A stretch of 55,983 bases of DNA from Candidatus Bathyoplasma sp. NZ (GCA_013332095.1 JABENI010000012.1:1-55983), one strand, 5' to 3'. Positions 45,349 to 55,606 are shown, counted from the first letter of the stretch. Notes: generated from the sequence alone by a model not told the origin. Translations and numbers: made by a program.

Positions 45349-46122
45349 TTATTCTATGTAATTTTTTATATTTTTTAAAGCGGATTTTTCAAGTCTAGAT
45401 ACTTGTGCTTGCGAAATCCCTATTTCTTTAGCAATTTCCATCTGTGTTTTCCCTAAAAAATATCTCTCTTTGATGATTGATCTTTCTCTTGCATCTAATC
45501 TTTGTAAACCTTTTTTAATCATCAATTCCTCAATATTCTTTTCTTCAATATTTTCGTTATCATTTATTTGGTCAATTAAGTGAATAGTATCACCCCCATC
45601 ATTATATATAGGTGTAAACATGCTTATTGGTTCCTGAATCGCTTCAAAAGCCATCACCACATTTATCTCTTCTACTTCTAATTCGGTTGCCAACTCTTTA
45701 ATAGTAGGATCACGATGAAATTCTTGTAAATATCTATCTTTAATCCTAATTGATTTATACGCAATGTCTTTTAGTGATCTGCTTACTCTAATTGAAGAAG
45801 TATCTCTTAGATGTCTTCTAATTTCACCAATTATCATCGGCACTGCATATGTCGAAAATCTCACTCCATGACTTAAATCAAAATTATCGATTGATTTTAT
45901 TAATCCTACACAACCTACTTGAAATAAATCATCCAAATTCTCGTTACGGTTATTAAATTTTTTTAGGACACTCAAAATTAATTTTAAGTTCCCAACAATT
46001 AACTTATCTCTTGCCTCTGCTGAGCCTTCTTTGGCCACGACCAATAGTTTCATTGTCTCAGCATTTTTTAATGGAACTAATTTACTAGTGTCTACACCAG
46101 TTATTTCAACTCTGTTATACAT
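45349..46122 (-). CDS. sigG: Sporulation sigma factor G
   Basis: The 257-residue sigma factor directs late forespore transcription. Region 2 is DDLFQVGCVGLIKSIDNFDL, region 2.4 has RFSTYAVPMIIGEIRRHLRD, and region 4 has FLGKTQMEIAKEIGISQAQVSRLEK. The ATG at 46122 follows GGGGTGGC; a frame to 46143 has no ribosome site. It follows sigE by 85 bases. Confidence 0.97.
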   Translation of the reverse strand: MYNRVEITGVDTSKLVPLKNAETMKLLVVAKEGSAEARDKLIVGNLKLILSVLKKFNNRNENLDDLFQVGCVGLIKSIDNFDLSHGVRFSTYAVPMIIGEIRRHLRDTSSIRVSRSLKDIAYKSIRIKDRYLQEFHRDPTIKELATELEVEEINVVMAFEAIQEPISMFTPIYNDGGDTIHLIDQINDNENIEEKNIEELMIKKGLQRLDARERSIIKERYFLGKTQMEIAKEIGISQAQVSRLEKSALKNIKNYIE

Positions 46123-46207
46123 AAAAGCCACCCCACGTTTCATAATGAGTTTGGCTTTATTTAGAATGTTTTATGCAATTATTTAATTTTTTTATTAAAT
46201 AGTACTT

Positions 46208-46894
46208 TTATTTATATAAAACTACATCTAATCTTTGTCTTATTTTTTCGAATATTCTTTTTTCAAGTCTTGAAATGTATGATTGTGATATCCCAAGTTT
46301 AGATGCGACTTCTTTTTGGGTTAATTCTTTTCTTCCTAACAATCCGAATCTTAATGTTACAATTTCTTTTTCTCTTTTAGGTAGTTCACTAACTACTAAA
46401 TAAATTGCTTTTCTCTCTTCATCTTTTAAAATCGTATCGAAAGCAATATCATCTTCAGTACCTAATATATCAGCTAATATTAATTCGTTACCTTCTGAAT
46501 CAGTATTTAATTTTTCATCTAAAGAAATGTCTAACCTACTTCTAGCGGTTTTCCTCAAATACATTAAAATTTCATTTTCAATACAGCGTGAAGCGTATGT
46601 CGCTAATTTTATATTTTTATCTGCTTTAAAAGTTTTAACTGCTTTTATTAATCCAATTGATCCTATACCTATTAAATCTTCAATATTAATATTAGTACTT
46701 TCAAATTTTTTAGCAATATAAACTACTAATCTTAAATTGTGCTCAATTAGTTTGTCTAGTGCTAGTTTATCTCCTTCTGTTGATAAACTAACTAATTTTT
46801 TTTCTTCCTCAATTTGAAGTGGGGCAGGCAGAACATCACTACTGTTTATGAATAAAACTTTTTTGAAAAAATTAAGAATTTTTCTTAAAAACAT
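46208..46894 (-). CDS. sigE: Sporulation sigma factor E precursor
   Basis: The 228-residue precursor directs early mother-cell transcription. The pro-sequence is about 20 residues (MFLRKILNFFKKVLF) and shorter than in B. subtilis, ending before SSDVLPAPL. Region 2 is IEDLIGIGSIGLIKAVKTF, region 4 SKLGISQSYISRLEKRI. SpoIIGA cuts the pro-sequence. AGGAGGG precedes the start, which overlaps the spoIIGA end by 23 bases. Confidence 0.97.
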   Translation of the reverse strand: MFLRKILNFFKKVLFINSSDVLPAPLQIEEEKKLVSLSTEGDKLALDKLIEHNLRLVVYIAKKFESTNINIEDLIGIGSIGLIKAVKTFKADKNIKLATYASRCIENEILMYLRKTARSRLDISLDEKLNTDSEGNELILADILGTEDDIAFDTILKDEERKAIYLVVSELPKREKEIVTLRFGLLGRKELTQKEVASKLGISQSYISRLEKRIFEKIRQRLDVVLYK

Positions 46895-47582
46895 AATCCC
46901 TCCTGAATTTTACTAAATTATTATTAATTAAAGCATCAGTTAATATATGGTCGTTGAAACTAAAATAAACACATGTTTCAATTCCATTTATTTTTAAATC
47001 ACCTAAAAACAAATCGATATCCTGTTTACCAGTAACCGTTTCTATTTTTATACTTTTAACAAACTCAAATTTATCGCAGTAATATTTAGTTTTTAAAAAA
47101 CATACACTCCTCCCGTCTACTTTCATTAAGTTGCCACTGTCAACAAAGGCATCTAGTTGTTTTCCATTTACATCTATCAGAAGATAATTTTTATGGTTTG
47201 AATCTAAAATATAATAATCAAGATAAACCCAGATGAAACTGATTATTAAAGTAACAACTATCATCTTTAAATATATATTCAATTCAAACGAATTATATAC
47301 CCCACCGTATATTAAAGTTAAAACAATATAAATAAATACTAAATTCAAAAATTGTTTTTTGTTTTTTTTATAGTAGATGATAAACAGTAACAAAAACAAG
47401 GAGACTAAAGTCACAAAGAACGGTATTGAACTAAAAACTTTTAAGGTTGTTAAGAGGGTTAACAAAAAACTAGATACAAAAATTTTGGAATTGCTATAGT
47501 TAAAAGTATAATTGACTATTTCTAGTAAAATAAAATTCATTATAAAATTAACAATAAAAAATAAATCTAAATACAATTCCAT
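46872..47582 (-). CDS. spoIIGA: SpoIIGA, pro-sigma-E protease
   Basis: The 236-residue protein has five or so hydrophobic helices (residues 1-130) and a C-terminal aspartic protease domain. The catalytic motif DSGN occurs at VDSGNLMKV. It activates sigma E. It is shorter than in B. subtilis (309) because the C-terminal domain lacks an extension. AAAGGAGCGGATATT precedes the ATG. Confidence 0.92.
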   Translation of the reverse strand: MELYLDLFFIVNFIMNFILLEIVNYTFNYSNSKIFVSSFLLTLLTTLKVFSSIPFFVTLVSLFLLLFIIYYKKNKKQFLNLVFIYIVLTLIYGGVYNSFELNIYLKMIVVTLIISFIWVYLDYYILDSNHKNYLLIDVNGKQLDAFVDSGNLMKVDGRSVCFLKTKYYCDKFEFVKSIKIETVTGKQDIDLFLGDLKINGIETCVYFSFNDHILTDALINNNLVKFRRDYVFKKNS

Positions 47583-47694
47583 AATATCCGCTCCTTTAAA
47601 TTTATTTTACATAAAAATAATAAAAAAAATGTCGATATCATAGATATGACTTTTTTTTATAAGAACAACTTTAGACAAAATGAATTTATAAAAC

Positions 47695-47722
47695 AAAAAA
47701 AATGCTCAAAATGAGCATTTTA
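47695..47722 (-). terminator. Terminator of the TPR-like gene
   Basis: AAATGCTC-ATTTT-GAGCATTT on the minus strand is followed by TTTTTTT. The stem includes the TPR-like gene's stop codon. It separates this gene from spoIIGA. Confidence 0.9.
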
Positions 47723-48697
47723 TTCACAACTATCTTCACTCGCCTCTAAGTAAAATTTACACATATTTATCATGTAAGGCATCGCATTTTGTTCAGCAAA
47801 ATTCAGTATATTCATCTTTATATAATTATAATTTTCAGGTGAATAATCTTTTCTTATAAGTGAATCAATTACTTTTGTTAAATAAATGTACGTTACAGAT
47901 AAATTTTTTCTATTTAAAAGTTCCTTTATTTCTGAGGTATATTTATGTAAACGTTTAAAACCATAAGTTAAAAATTCACATTGAACTCTGTTAAATAGAA
48001 AAACAATTTTTGCTTCTTCATCTAATTCATTATTATTTATAACTTTCAATAAACGATAAAATTTACTTTTTTGTTTAGTAATAATTTTTATTGTCAGTAA
48101 ACAATTATTAATTTTTGAAACTTCTTCTTCACAAAATTTTCTCGCATAAAACAGTATTCTTTCTGAATTATTATAATCCCCCATTAATTGATAAGTTTCT
48201 GAAATATTTATTGCAATTAAATATAAATTTTTGAAATTTTTATTTTTAGCAAATATTCTTTTAGCTTTAAGGGCGTATTTTAATGATAGTTCATTTTTTC
48301 TTAATACACATAATATCTCAGCGTATTCTTTGAAAATAATTGCATTTAATTCTTTCGGATTTTCCATTTCGTAATATCTGTTTAATTTCCCGATATTTAT
48401 TTGTTTCATACAAAATTCAGCTGCGATATATTCATCTCTTTTTTTGAAAAATAAGGCGTAGTAATAATAATAAAAATATTTTTCATAAACACTTGTTTTT
48501 AAATCTTCAAATTTATTTAACAGCCTAACTAAATTATCTAAATCATTATTGATATAAGCACATTCCATTAAAACAACATAATTTTCAATTTTCTCCGTTT
48601 GTTCAATTTTATTTTTTTCATAATCCGACAAATTTCGCAGAGTGCTTAAATCACCTTTTACAACACAATTCCATAAAACTTCTATTTTTTTTTCCAT
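47720..48697 (-). CDS. TPR-like helical protein, function unknown
   Basis: The 325-residue protein is wholly helical. Repeated helix pairs with Tyr/Ala spacing (EYAEILCVLRKNELSLKYAL, NISETYQLMGDYNNSERIL) fit tetratricopeptide repeats. It has no DNA-binding domain at the N-terminus, unlike Rap or PlcR regulators. AAAGGAGAAAATAAT precedes the start. It lies upstream of spoIIGA but has its own terminator, so it is a separate unit. I cannot name a function; a partner-binding or signalling role is possible. Confidence 0.7.
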   Translation of the reverse strand: MEKKIEVLWNCVVKGDLSTLRNLSDYEKNKIEQTEKIENYVVLMECAYINNDLDNLVRLLNKFEDLKTSVYEKYFYYYYYALFFKKRDEYIAAEFCMKQINIGKLNRYYEMENPKELNAIIFKEYAEILCVLRKNELSLKYALKAKRIFAKNKNFKNLYLIAINISETYQLMGDYNNSERILFYARKFCEEEVSKINNCLLTIKIITKQKSKFYRLLKVINNNELDEEAKIVFLFNRVQCEFLTYGFKRLHKYTSEIKELLNRKNLSVTYIYLTKVIDSLIRKDYSPENYNYIKMNILNFAEQNAMPYMINMCKFYLEASEDSCE

Positions 48698-48752
48698 ATT
48701 ATTTTCTCCTTTTTTTTACAAATATTTATACCATTAAACTACTTATATTTTA

Positions 48753-49481
48753 TCATTGTTTTCCGTAAATCATAAATGCAAATTTTGGATAGTCGGTAAA
48801 CGGATTGCGATTTCCTTGATAAACATAAGTCATTACATTTCTCCTTTTTTCAAATTCATCAGTTGAATCTATTAAATTTCATTCTAACAATAACCTTAAT
48901 TTATCATCTGCTCCTACTTTGATATTCTTATCAAATAAAATTTCATTTAATTCTAAATCTAAAAATTTATTAAATCCTTCATAACATACTGCTATGTAGA
49001 AATAACATTCTAATTAGGTCAACTTTTAACGTCATTCCGAAATTTAAAAGCCCAGTGGTACATGTAGTGTTTCCGTAGCCTTATCTTCTGTACAGTAACC
49101 AAATAAACGATTATTTCTTGTACCATCCATTTTTTAAATATTCTGATAAAGATTTATTGAAACTAAGATATATAATTAATAAAACTTCTTCACTTTCTAA
49201 TTTTTCGGCTAATTCTTGGTAAGTATTTGAACAATCATCATTATAATAAAAAGCAATTTTGTAATGACTTAAATCAGCAGTTGAAGTTCCTATATTGGTA
49301 ATTTCAATCGCTTTATTATTTAAACTTCCTTACAAATTCTGTAAAAATTAATTTTTCTTCTCAATTATTTTTATATTGATTTAACTACTGTCAATCTGGT
49401 TTTTTAAATCATCAAACTCAATATCACAGTCCATTAATATTATTGAAGCTAATCTTATTAAAAATAAAGTAATTTTTTCAT
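48753..49481 (-). pseudogene. Secreted lamin-tail / endonuclease I nuclease, decayed
   Basis: Starting at an ATG (49481) behind GGAGG, a lipoprotein-like signal follows but shifts frame within seven codons. Further on, the lamin-tail domain reads NNKAIEITNIGTSTADLSHY. The nuclease reads NNRLFGYCTEDK, then KVDLIRML, then after a shift FYIAVCYEGFN. It ends DEFEKRRNVMTYVYQ-GNRNPFTDYPKF, which matches endonuclease I. One TGA replaces a conserved Trp (LLEW to LLE-stop). Three or more shifts and stops show it is dead. It once degraded extracellular DNA. Confidence 0.8.
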
Positions 49482-49529
49482 GTAGTTCCTCCAGCTGTTA
49501 AAACGTATTCCCATTTTAATAGTATTTAA

Positions 49530-49815
49530 TTTTCAATACAAATATTATGATTAATTTTTTTTAAAAGTGTCAATATTCGCCTATTAAAGAGTGCGAAAAC
49601 CATTGATTTTCGTTTAAATTATTAATTTTTACCTATTGCTACAATAAATTATAATACAATAGCCATGGATTTTCAATATAAACATTATAATTATTTTTTT
49701 AAAAGTATCAATACTTGCATATTAAAGAGTGCAAAAGCCATCAATTTTCGTTTAAACTATTAATTTTTCCCTATTGCTACAGTAAATTATAATACAATAG
49801 CCATATATTTTCAAT
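49530..49815 (-). repeat. Tandem duplication of a 138-140 bp promoter unit
   Basis: Two near-identical copies (49531-49670 and 49671-49810) occur in tandem. Each carries, on the minus strand, a TTGAAA-17-TATAAT promoter (-10 boxes at 49648-49653 and 49786-49791; -35 at 49671-49676 and 49809-49814). Each also has a second TTGACA- or TTGATA-like promoter and a CGAAAA/TTTTCG hairpin. The copies point to the nuclease pseudogene. The copies differ by about 15 bases. Confidence 0.8.
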
Positions 49816-49889
49816 TACTTTTTAATATATTTTAATCTTTAAAAGAAATTAACATGTTCTATCATTAAAATTATTATTCTATGATTCTA

Positions 49890-50512
49890 TTATAACACAA
49901 CAATAGCAGGTTTTCAATTTTTTACTATTTATTAAAATTTCCATCTTAAAATAACTCCCATATTTTGATTATTAACTATCATTTTATAAGAATTTAGATA
50001 TTCAAGACTACCTTGTAACCTAAATTGAATCAAAATTCATACCTTAAGCATGATAATATTTACTTGCTTCAAAATTTCAGATAAGATAACTTCATCTCCA
50101 TCAAATGCAAACTGTAAAGTCTTTGTATTTATTGTTAAAAACAAATATACCAAACAGTTTTTTGTGTTTATATCCTCTAAGAAACTTTCGCTATAGGTGA
50201 ACAGGTTAATCGATATGGATAATAAATACTTACTGTGGTATTATCAACTTCAATTTCCAACTCATTATTTCTAATTCTTTAACTTCATATACAACATTTT
50301 TACTGTTGCTATTATAAAATATAATAGTGTCAACTATGTCTACTTGAGATTATAAACTTTTCTTTCAGTCACTATCACCAGTCCTTTAACACTAGTATTT
50401 GTATTTGCTTACCGCTAACAATTTGCGTATTTATACCAACACTACAAGCTGTGCATTTTTGACACAACTATTTAAAACATTACTGTCAGGATAATTAAAG
50501 TTTCTTTTTCAT
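49890..50512 (-). pseudogene. Decayed secreted protein, family unknown
   Basis: An ATG at 50512 with AAAAAGGAAAA is followed by MKKKL and then a stop. Other frames read ACSVGINTQIVSGK, KGLVIVTERKVYNL, DIVDTIIFYNS and LQFAFDGDEVILSEIL. The pattern is a signal peptide and a beta-rich domain, broken by at least four stops or shifts. I cannot name the family. It begins 30 bases after the MATE remnant. Confidence 0.5.
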
Positions 50513-50542
50513 ACTTTTTTCCTTTTTCTAAATTGTTTAATA

Positions 50543-51937
50543 TTATTTTAAAACTGTTAAATTTTCCAGTTTTATTTTTCTAATTACTTTTGTAAGAAAA
50601 ATATAAACAATCGGAATGTAAATAATTTCGCTAACCAATATCCCAATCCACAATCCTTGTTTCCCAAATATAATAATTGTAATCGTTACAAAAAACGGTG
50701 CAAAAAATATCGACTTTACACAACTTGTAACTAAAAATAAGATCGATTTTTTTACAGCAGTTAAATATCCACTAGCATAAATCGAATTTATCCCTAATAA
50801 ACTAACTATACCTAAAGAGATATAAATATATTTTATATCTTTTAATATTGTGGGAGATTCTATAAAAATTTTCGCTACAGGATCAATAGCAAAATATGTT
50901 ATAAAATAAACAATAAAAGTTGTTATAAATATTTTTTTATAGGTGTATGTTAATAAACTTAAACCTTTATCAATATTTCTTTGCTCATAAGTTTTAGAAA
51001 TTATAGATCCCTCACCATAAGTTCCACCGTACAATAAGTTAAAGTAAATATCTGCAAAAAAATTGAATGTTGCATAAACTATAAAATATTCTACTCCTAA
51101 ATATTTAACTATAACGTAGTTAATCACAATCATTGAAAATGTAAAAGACCAAGTGACATAAATTCTCTTAGCCCATTGTAAATTATTTTATAAAACTCTT
51201 TAAAATCAACAATTATTTTCCCAAACAAGAATGTTTTATTCATCTTTAAGACAAAATAATTACTGTTATACAACATAAATATTATACTTGTAACTACCGT
51301 TCCTAATCCAAGACCTAACCCCATATCATATCCGATTACAAATATCATGTTGAAGACAACGTTTCCTACTGAAAATAGTAGATGTCCACCCATTGCATAC
51401 TTAGGATTTCCATCAGCGATAATTAATGTTGAACCAGTATGTCCAATTGCCATACTGGGAAAAGATATTGCTATTAAATTTAAATATGTCAAAGATAATT
51501 CCTTAAATTCTTCGTTTACTACGATAAGATTGCTAATAGGATCATTAATATAATGAAAAAAACATTAATAAAAATATATCAAGGTAATTATTAATATAAC
51601 AAAAGTTGATAAACATTGTGCCTTCACTCTTTCTTTTCTTCCGATTAAATAATTAACTTATATCCCAAGACCCGTTATAATCATAACTGCTATTCCTATT
51701 CCAAACATCAAAATAGGAAAAACTAACATTGCAGTTGCTAAGGCTTCTTTTTCAATAAATAAAACAGCTTATTGTTTTATCTGCTAACTGCATAATACCA
51801 ACAAAACATTGTGTTATTAAAGCAGGAATAACAAATTTTTTGTATAATTTTTTATTAGTTAAATCTGTATCAATTCCATCTGAAAGTTCTTCTTTCTCAA
51901 CATTATTCTTCTCATCAAAATTTATAGTATTTGTCAT
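50543..51937 (-). pseudogene. MATE-family efflux transporter, frameshifted
   Basis: The minus strand carries a full-length MATE sequence in at least four frames. It starts at 51937 behind GGAGG (PALITQCFVGIMQLADKTI), then FIEKEALATAMLVFPI in another frame, then YLNLIAISFPSMAIGHTG, then IVINYVIVKYLGVEYF. Stops at 51752 and in the following stretch, plus a frame change at 51130, inactivate it. Intact members export drugs or metabolites using Na+ or H+. Confidence 0.9.
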
Positions 51938-52104
51938 ATTTCATCCTCCAGTAAACATCATAGCATATTGTAAACAATATTAGTCTCGTTCAATTTTTTA
52001 AATTTATTTTCCAAATAAAATTTATTAAAAAATTGACAGAGCATTTATTTTTTATCAACTAATTAAAGTTACAATAATTTTTGTTGTCAAGATTGAGCAA
52101 AAAA

Positions 52105-53388
52105 TCAAACATCAAGAAGATTTTTGCTGGTAATTTTATCTGTATTTTGTTTATTTTTCTCTGCTGGCATTCTAATTTTTCCTGTCATTAATTTTAAAAG
52201 TAAAGCGTCCCGAGTAGCGATTAAAGCAACGTTTTCCTGTTGATTCTTTTTTATCCTAAGCATTAATTTTGAAACAGTGTCATGAAAACTGTTTAATACT
52301 TTTTTAGTTGGCATCAGCATTGGCATTGCTTTAATAATTTTAGAATTAACTGCAGTGGCTATTGATGATGTGCTACCTAAAGTGTCAAAGTTAAAATTTT
52401 TCAAGTAAAAATACAAATATTCATTTATTTTTTTATCTTTTATTTTAAAATGGGCAATCGCCTCATTAGTTGTCATATCTTGATTTGAAATGGCAACTCT
52501 TCCTACCGTTAATTTAAAACTCAACATTACTGTATCAATAGGAACAATTTTGATCTTATGTTTTGTTATCGCTTCTTTAGTTAAACATTCCGCTGTATTG
52601 TTTATATAAGTTCCGTAATTACCTAAATCAGCTATAGAGGCCCATTTTATCCCCTTTTTACTTGTTGTAAACATTGTTAGTTCTTTTCTTGGTGGTGTTT
52701 TTCCTATTGAAACATTGAAAAAATCAGACATTTTTCCCAGTATCCATCCTTTAGGAATTCTCCCAATTTCACTATTTTCAAATCTATCGCCTTTAAAAGG
52801 TTTAAAATGAACAAACCAATTTTTGTATATCATATCAACTGTTTTTTCTAAATTATTACTCATCCTAATATTTAGTTCAATTTTATCATCTAAACAAGAA
52901 AGAATGCTAGTGATAAATTTTTGTTCAATAAGTGGCGGAACAGTAACGACAAAATTTTTAAGATCCATTCCGGTAATTTCCATAAAAATAGTTCCACTCG
53001 CAACTAATTCAATATCTTTTTTCTTATGTTTTAATAAATATAATAAAAACATCGGATCTAAAAGTTCTGCTTTAGGGATAATACTTTTAAATCCTTGGTT
53101 AGTGCATAGTTCATTTCCTGTTAATGCTACATAACCAATGGGTGCTCTAGATGAAAAAAGCACTGAATTTTTAGGCATAAGTTTAGCGCTTGAATTTTTT
53201 AATCCTAATTGTGTGATCATTCTATCGCCTCTGGAAATATATCTTTCTTTGTGAACTGATAAATCTTTAGGAGTTATCCAAGAAATATCACCGCTATAGA
53301 ATGCACTATTTTTGGTGTGCGGAGTCCCTCCACCTACAATTTCACCTAAATCGCCTAATCTTACTTTTTTCCAATTGTTAAATATCAT
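52105..53388 (-). CDS. hsdS: Type I restriction-modification specificity subunit
   Basis: The 427-residue protein has two target-recognition domains with the GEIVGGGTPHTKN opening and the second half starting FENSEIGRIPKGWILGK. Central and C-terminal conserved helices (LEKTVDMIYKNWF and ENVALIATRDALLLKLMTG) connect them. It sets the DNA sequence recognised by HsdM. It overlaps hsdM by 11 bases and is last in the unit. Confidence 0.94.
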   Translation of the reverse strand: MIFNNWKKVRLGDLGEIVGGGTPHTKNSAFYSGDISWITPKDLSVHKERYISRGDRMITQLGLKNSSAKLMPKNSVLFSSRAPIGYVALTGNELCTNQGFKSIIPKAELLDPMFLLYLLKHKKKDIELVASGTIFMEITGMDLKNFVVTVPPLIEQKFITSILSCLDDKIELNIRMSNNLEKTVDMIYKNWFVHFKPFKGDRFENSEIGRIPKGWILGKMSDFFNVSIGKTPPRKELTMFTTSKKGIKWASIADLGNYGTYINNTAECLTKEAITKHKIKIVPIDTVMLSFKLTVGRVAISNQDMTTNEAIAHFKIKDKKINEYLYFYLKNFNFDTLGSTSSIATAVNSKIIKAMPMLMPTKKVLNSFHDTVSKLMLRIKKNQQENVALIATRDALLLKLMTGKIRMPAEKNKQNTDKITSKNLLDV

Positions 53389-54877
53389 AACCGATTTCCC
53401 CCAATCGTTGCTTTATTTCCTCTTCTAATTCATGAGTTTCAACAAACATTTGGGAAAGTTCTTTAGTCAATCTTTCCATCTTCTTTTCAAAAGGCTCACC
53501 ATCACTTTTGACTTTTTTTATACCTACATATCTACTTGGTGTTAAAATAAAATTATGTTTTTCTATTTCTTTAATATTTCCAACTTTACAAAATCCTTTC
53601 GAATTTTTATATTTTCCATTATCTGCTTTCCAGTTAATATATGTTTTACTTATTTTTTCGATATCTCTATCCGTAAGTTCTCTATGTGCTCTGTCAACCA
53701 TAGTCCCTAAATTTCTCGCATCAATAAATAAAACTTCATTTTTATCTGTATCTTTTTTTCTTCTTAAAATCCATAAAGAAACTGATATTCCTGTTGAATA
53801 AAATAATTTATCCGGCATGGAAACAATTGAATCAACTAAATTATCTTTTAATAAATTTTTTCTGATTTCACCACCATTTGAAACTTCTGTACTAAGTGCA
53901 CCGTTTGCTAACACTACGCCTGCTACTCCATTATTTGGGCAAAGGTGATGAACAATGTGCTGTAACCATGCATAGTTTGCATTTCCTGCTGGTATACCGT
54001 ATTGCCATCTTTCATCATTAATTAAATGTTCTCCACCCCAGTCTTTAATATTGAAAGGTGGATTCGCTAAAATATAATTTGCTCTTAGTGAATGGTGTAA
54101 ATCGTTATGGAAAGTGTCATCGTGTTGTTTTCCTAAATTACCTTCTAATCCTCTAATTGCTAAATTCATTTTGCACAACTTCCAAGTAGTTGAATTCAAT
54201 TCTTGTCCATGAATAGAAAGATCAGTCAACTTTCCTTTATGATTTTCTACAAAGTTTTCACTCTGTATAAACATTCCTCCACTTCCACAACACGGGTCAT
54301 AGATTTTACCTTTATATGGTTCAATCATGCTGACCAATGTTTTAACAACAGAAGTTGGCGTATAAAACTCTCCACCACCTTTGCCTTCATCGCTTGCAAA
54401 TTCACCTAAAAAATATTCATAAATTCTTCCAAGTATATCTTTTTCTTTATTACCGGTTAATTTTATAGATGATACTAAATCAATTAATTCTCCTAATCTT
54501 CTTTTATCAATCTCTGGTCTTGCGTACCTTTTTTCTAAAACTCCTTTTAACGAAATGTTTTCTTTTTCTATTGAAATCATAGCATTATCAATAATCTGAC
54601 CTATTGCAGAATATCTCGCACACTCTTCAATGTATTTCCATCTTGCGTTTACGGGTACCCAAAAGATATTTTCAGTTTCATATTCATTTCTATTTTCTTC
54701 TAATTTTTTACCTTTTCTAACAAGTTCAGCATGTTTATTTTCAAATTTATCTGAAATATATTTTAAAAATATAAGCCCCAGTACAATATGCTTATATTCT
54801 CCAGAATCCATGCTACCTCTTAATTTATCTGCTGCTTCCCATAACTTTTCTTCAAATCCAATGTTCCCTGTACCCAT
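53378..54877 (-). CDS. hsdM: Type I restriction-modification DNA methyltransferase subunit
   Basis: The 499-residue N6-adenine methyltransferase has DPCCGSGGMF (SAM motif I) and NPPFNIKDWG (catalytic motif IV). The N-terminal helical domain reads LWEAADKLRGSMDSGEYKHIVLGL. It methylates host DNA with HsdS. The ATG at 54877 is five bases after GGAGG; an ATG at 54880 is too close. hsdR is not found in the window. Confidence 0.95.
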   Translation of the reverse strand: MGTGNIGFEEKLWEAADKLRGSMDSGEYKHIVLGLIFLKYISDKFENKHAELVRKGKKLEENRNEYETENIFWVPVNARWKYIEECARYSAIGQIIDNAMISIEKENISLKGVLEKRYARPEIDKRRLGELIDLVSSIKLTGNKEKDILGRIYEYFLGEFASDEGKGGGEFYTPTSVVKTLVSMIEPYKGKIYDPCCGSGGMFIQSENFVENHKGKLTDLSIHGQELNSTTWKLCKMNLAIRGLEGNLGKQHDDTFHNDLHHSLRANYILANPPFNIKDWGGEHLINDERWQYGIPAGNANYAWLQHIVHHLCPNNGVAGVVLANGALSTEVSNGGEIRKNLLKDNLVDSIVSMPDKLFYSTGISVSLWILRRKKDTDKNEVLFIDARNLGTMVDRAHRELTDRDIEKISKTYINWKADNGKYKNSKGFCKVGNIKEIEKHNFILTPSRYVGIKKVKSDGEPFEKKMERLTKELSQMFVETHELEEEIKQRLGEIGYDI

Positions 54878-55550
54878 CATAACCTCCAACGTATCTTATA
54901 AATTTTCTATTTTACTTTATTTTTTATAATTATATCACATAATAAAGTAGGTAAACAGACTATTATCACATCTTATTATATATTTTTATCTTATTTGCCA
55001 CACAATCCACAACTATTAAGCTATCTATAAAAAAAAATTAATGTTTATATTGATAACGATAGTTTATATAAATTTTCATTTTATTATTTTTTTCTCTAAT
55101 TTAATTTTTTTAAAATATAACTAATTTTAACTTATTTGTTGATAATTTTTATCAGTGTACTCATTGGAGTTATTGTTTTTTCTGCTGTTTTGTTAAAATT
55201 ACCTAATAAAAAAAGCCTTACTTTTTTAATTTTAAAATATCGCTTTTTTATTTTACTATTTTTTTTAAAGTTCATTTGTTGAAACAATTTTTTAGTTTTT
55301 ATTTTTTATTTTGATTTAATATATATTTTTCCCAAACTATATTCTTTATTAAAATCATAAAATTTTCTCTCTCGTTAATATTTTTTCCCAATCATCAGAT
55401 GACCGAGCGTTTTAAAAATTTCTATCCATATTAACTATGAAACGCACTCTGTCTCCATTTATTAAATCATATAATATGGTAACATTCAACAACATATTAC
55501 TTGAAGATAATTTATTTTATAACTATTATTTCAAAACCTTTTTTAAATCT
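54878..55550. other. AT-rich intergenic stretch upstream of hsdM
   Basis: About 670 bases with homopolymer tracts and no ORF of note. A frame with NGDRVRFIVNMDRNF near 55435 is short and broken. The promoter of hsdM is presumably near 54930 but not clear. No hsdR is present. Confidence 0.5.
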
Positions 55551-55596
55551 GAAAAAAGAATAAAATAGAAATTGATTTTCATCAACTTCTATTTTA
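55551..55596 (-). terminator. Terminator of the right-edge surface gene
   Basis: AAAATAGAAGTTGAT pairs with ATCAATTTCTATTTT on the minus strand, then TATTCTTTTTT. It lies just past the stop at 55607. Confidence 0.8.
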
Positions 55597-55606
55597 ATTT
55601 TTCATT

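Noticed and set aside
48860-48890. TGA in the nuclease remnant considered as selenocysteine
   Set aside because: The codon replaces a conserved Trp, there is no GGU-loop hairpin after it, and the gene has several other frameshifts, so it is a mutation.
49530-49815. Tandem repeats considered as a CRISPR array
   Set aside because: There are only two long near-identical units without short direct repeats or unique spacers, and no cas genes nearby.
50960-51760. Stops in the MATE gene considered as recoding
   Set aside because: They include TAA as well as frame changes in A/T runs, without recoding signals; a plain pseudogene explains them.
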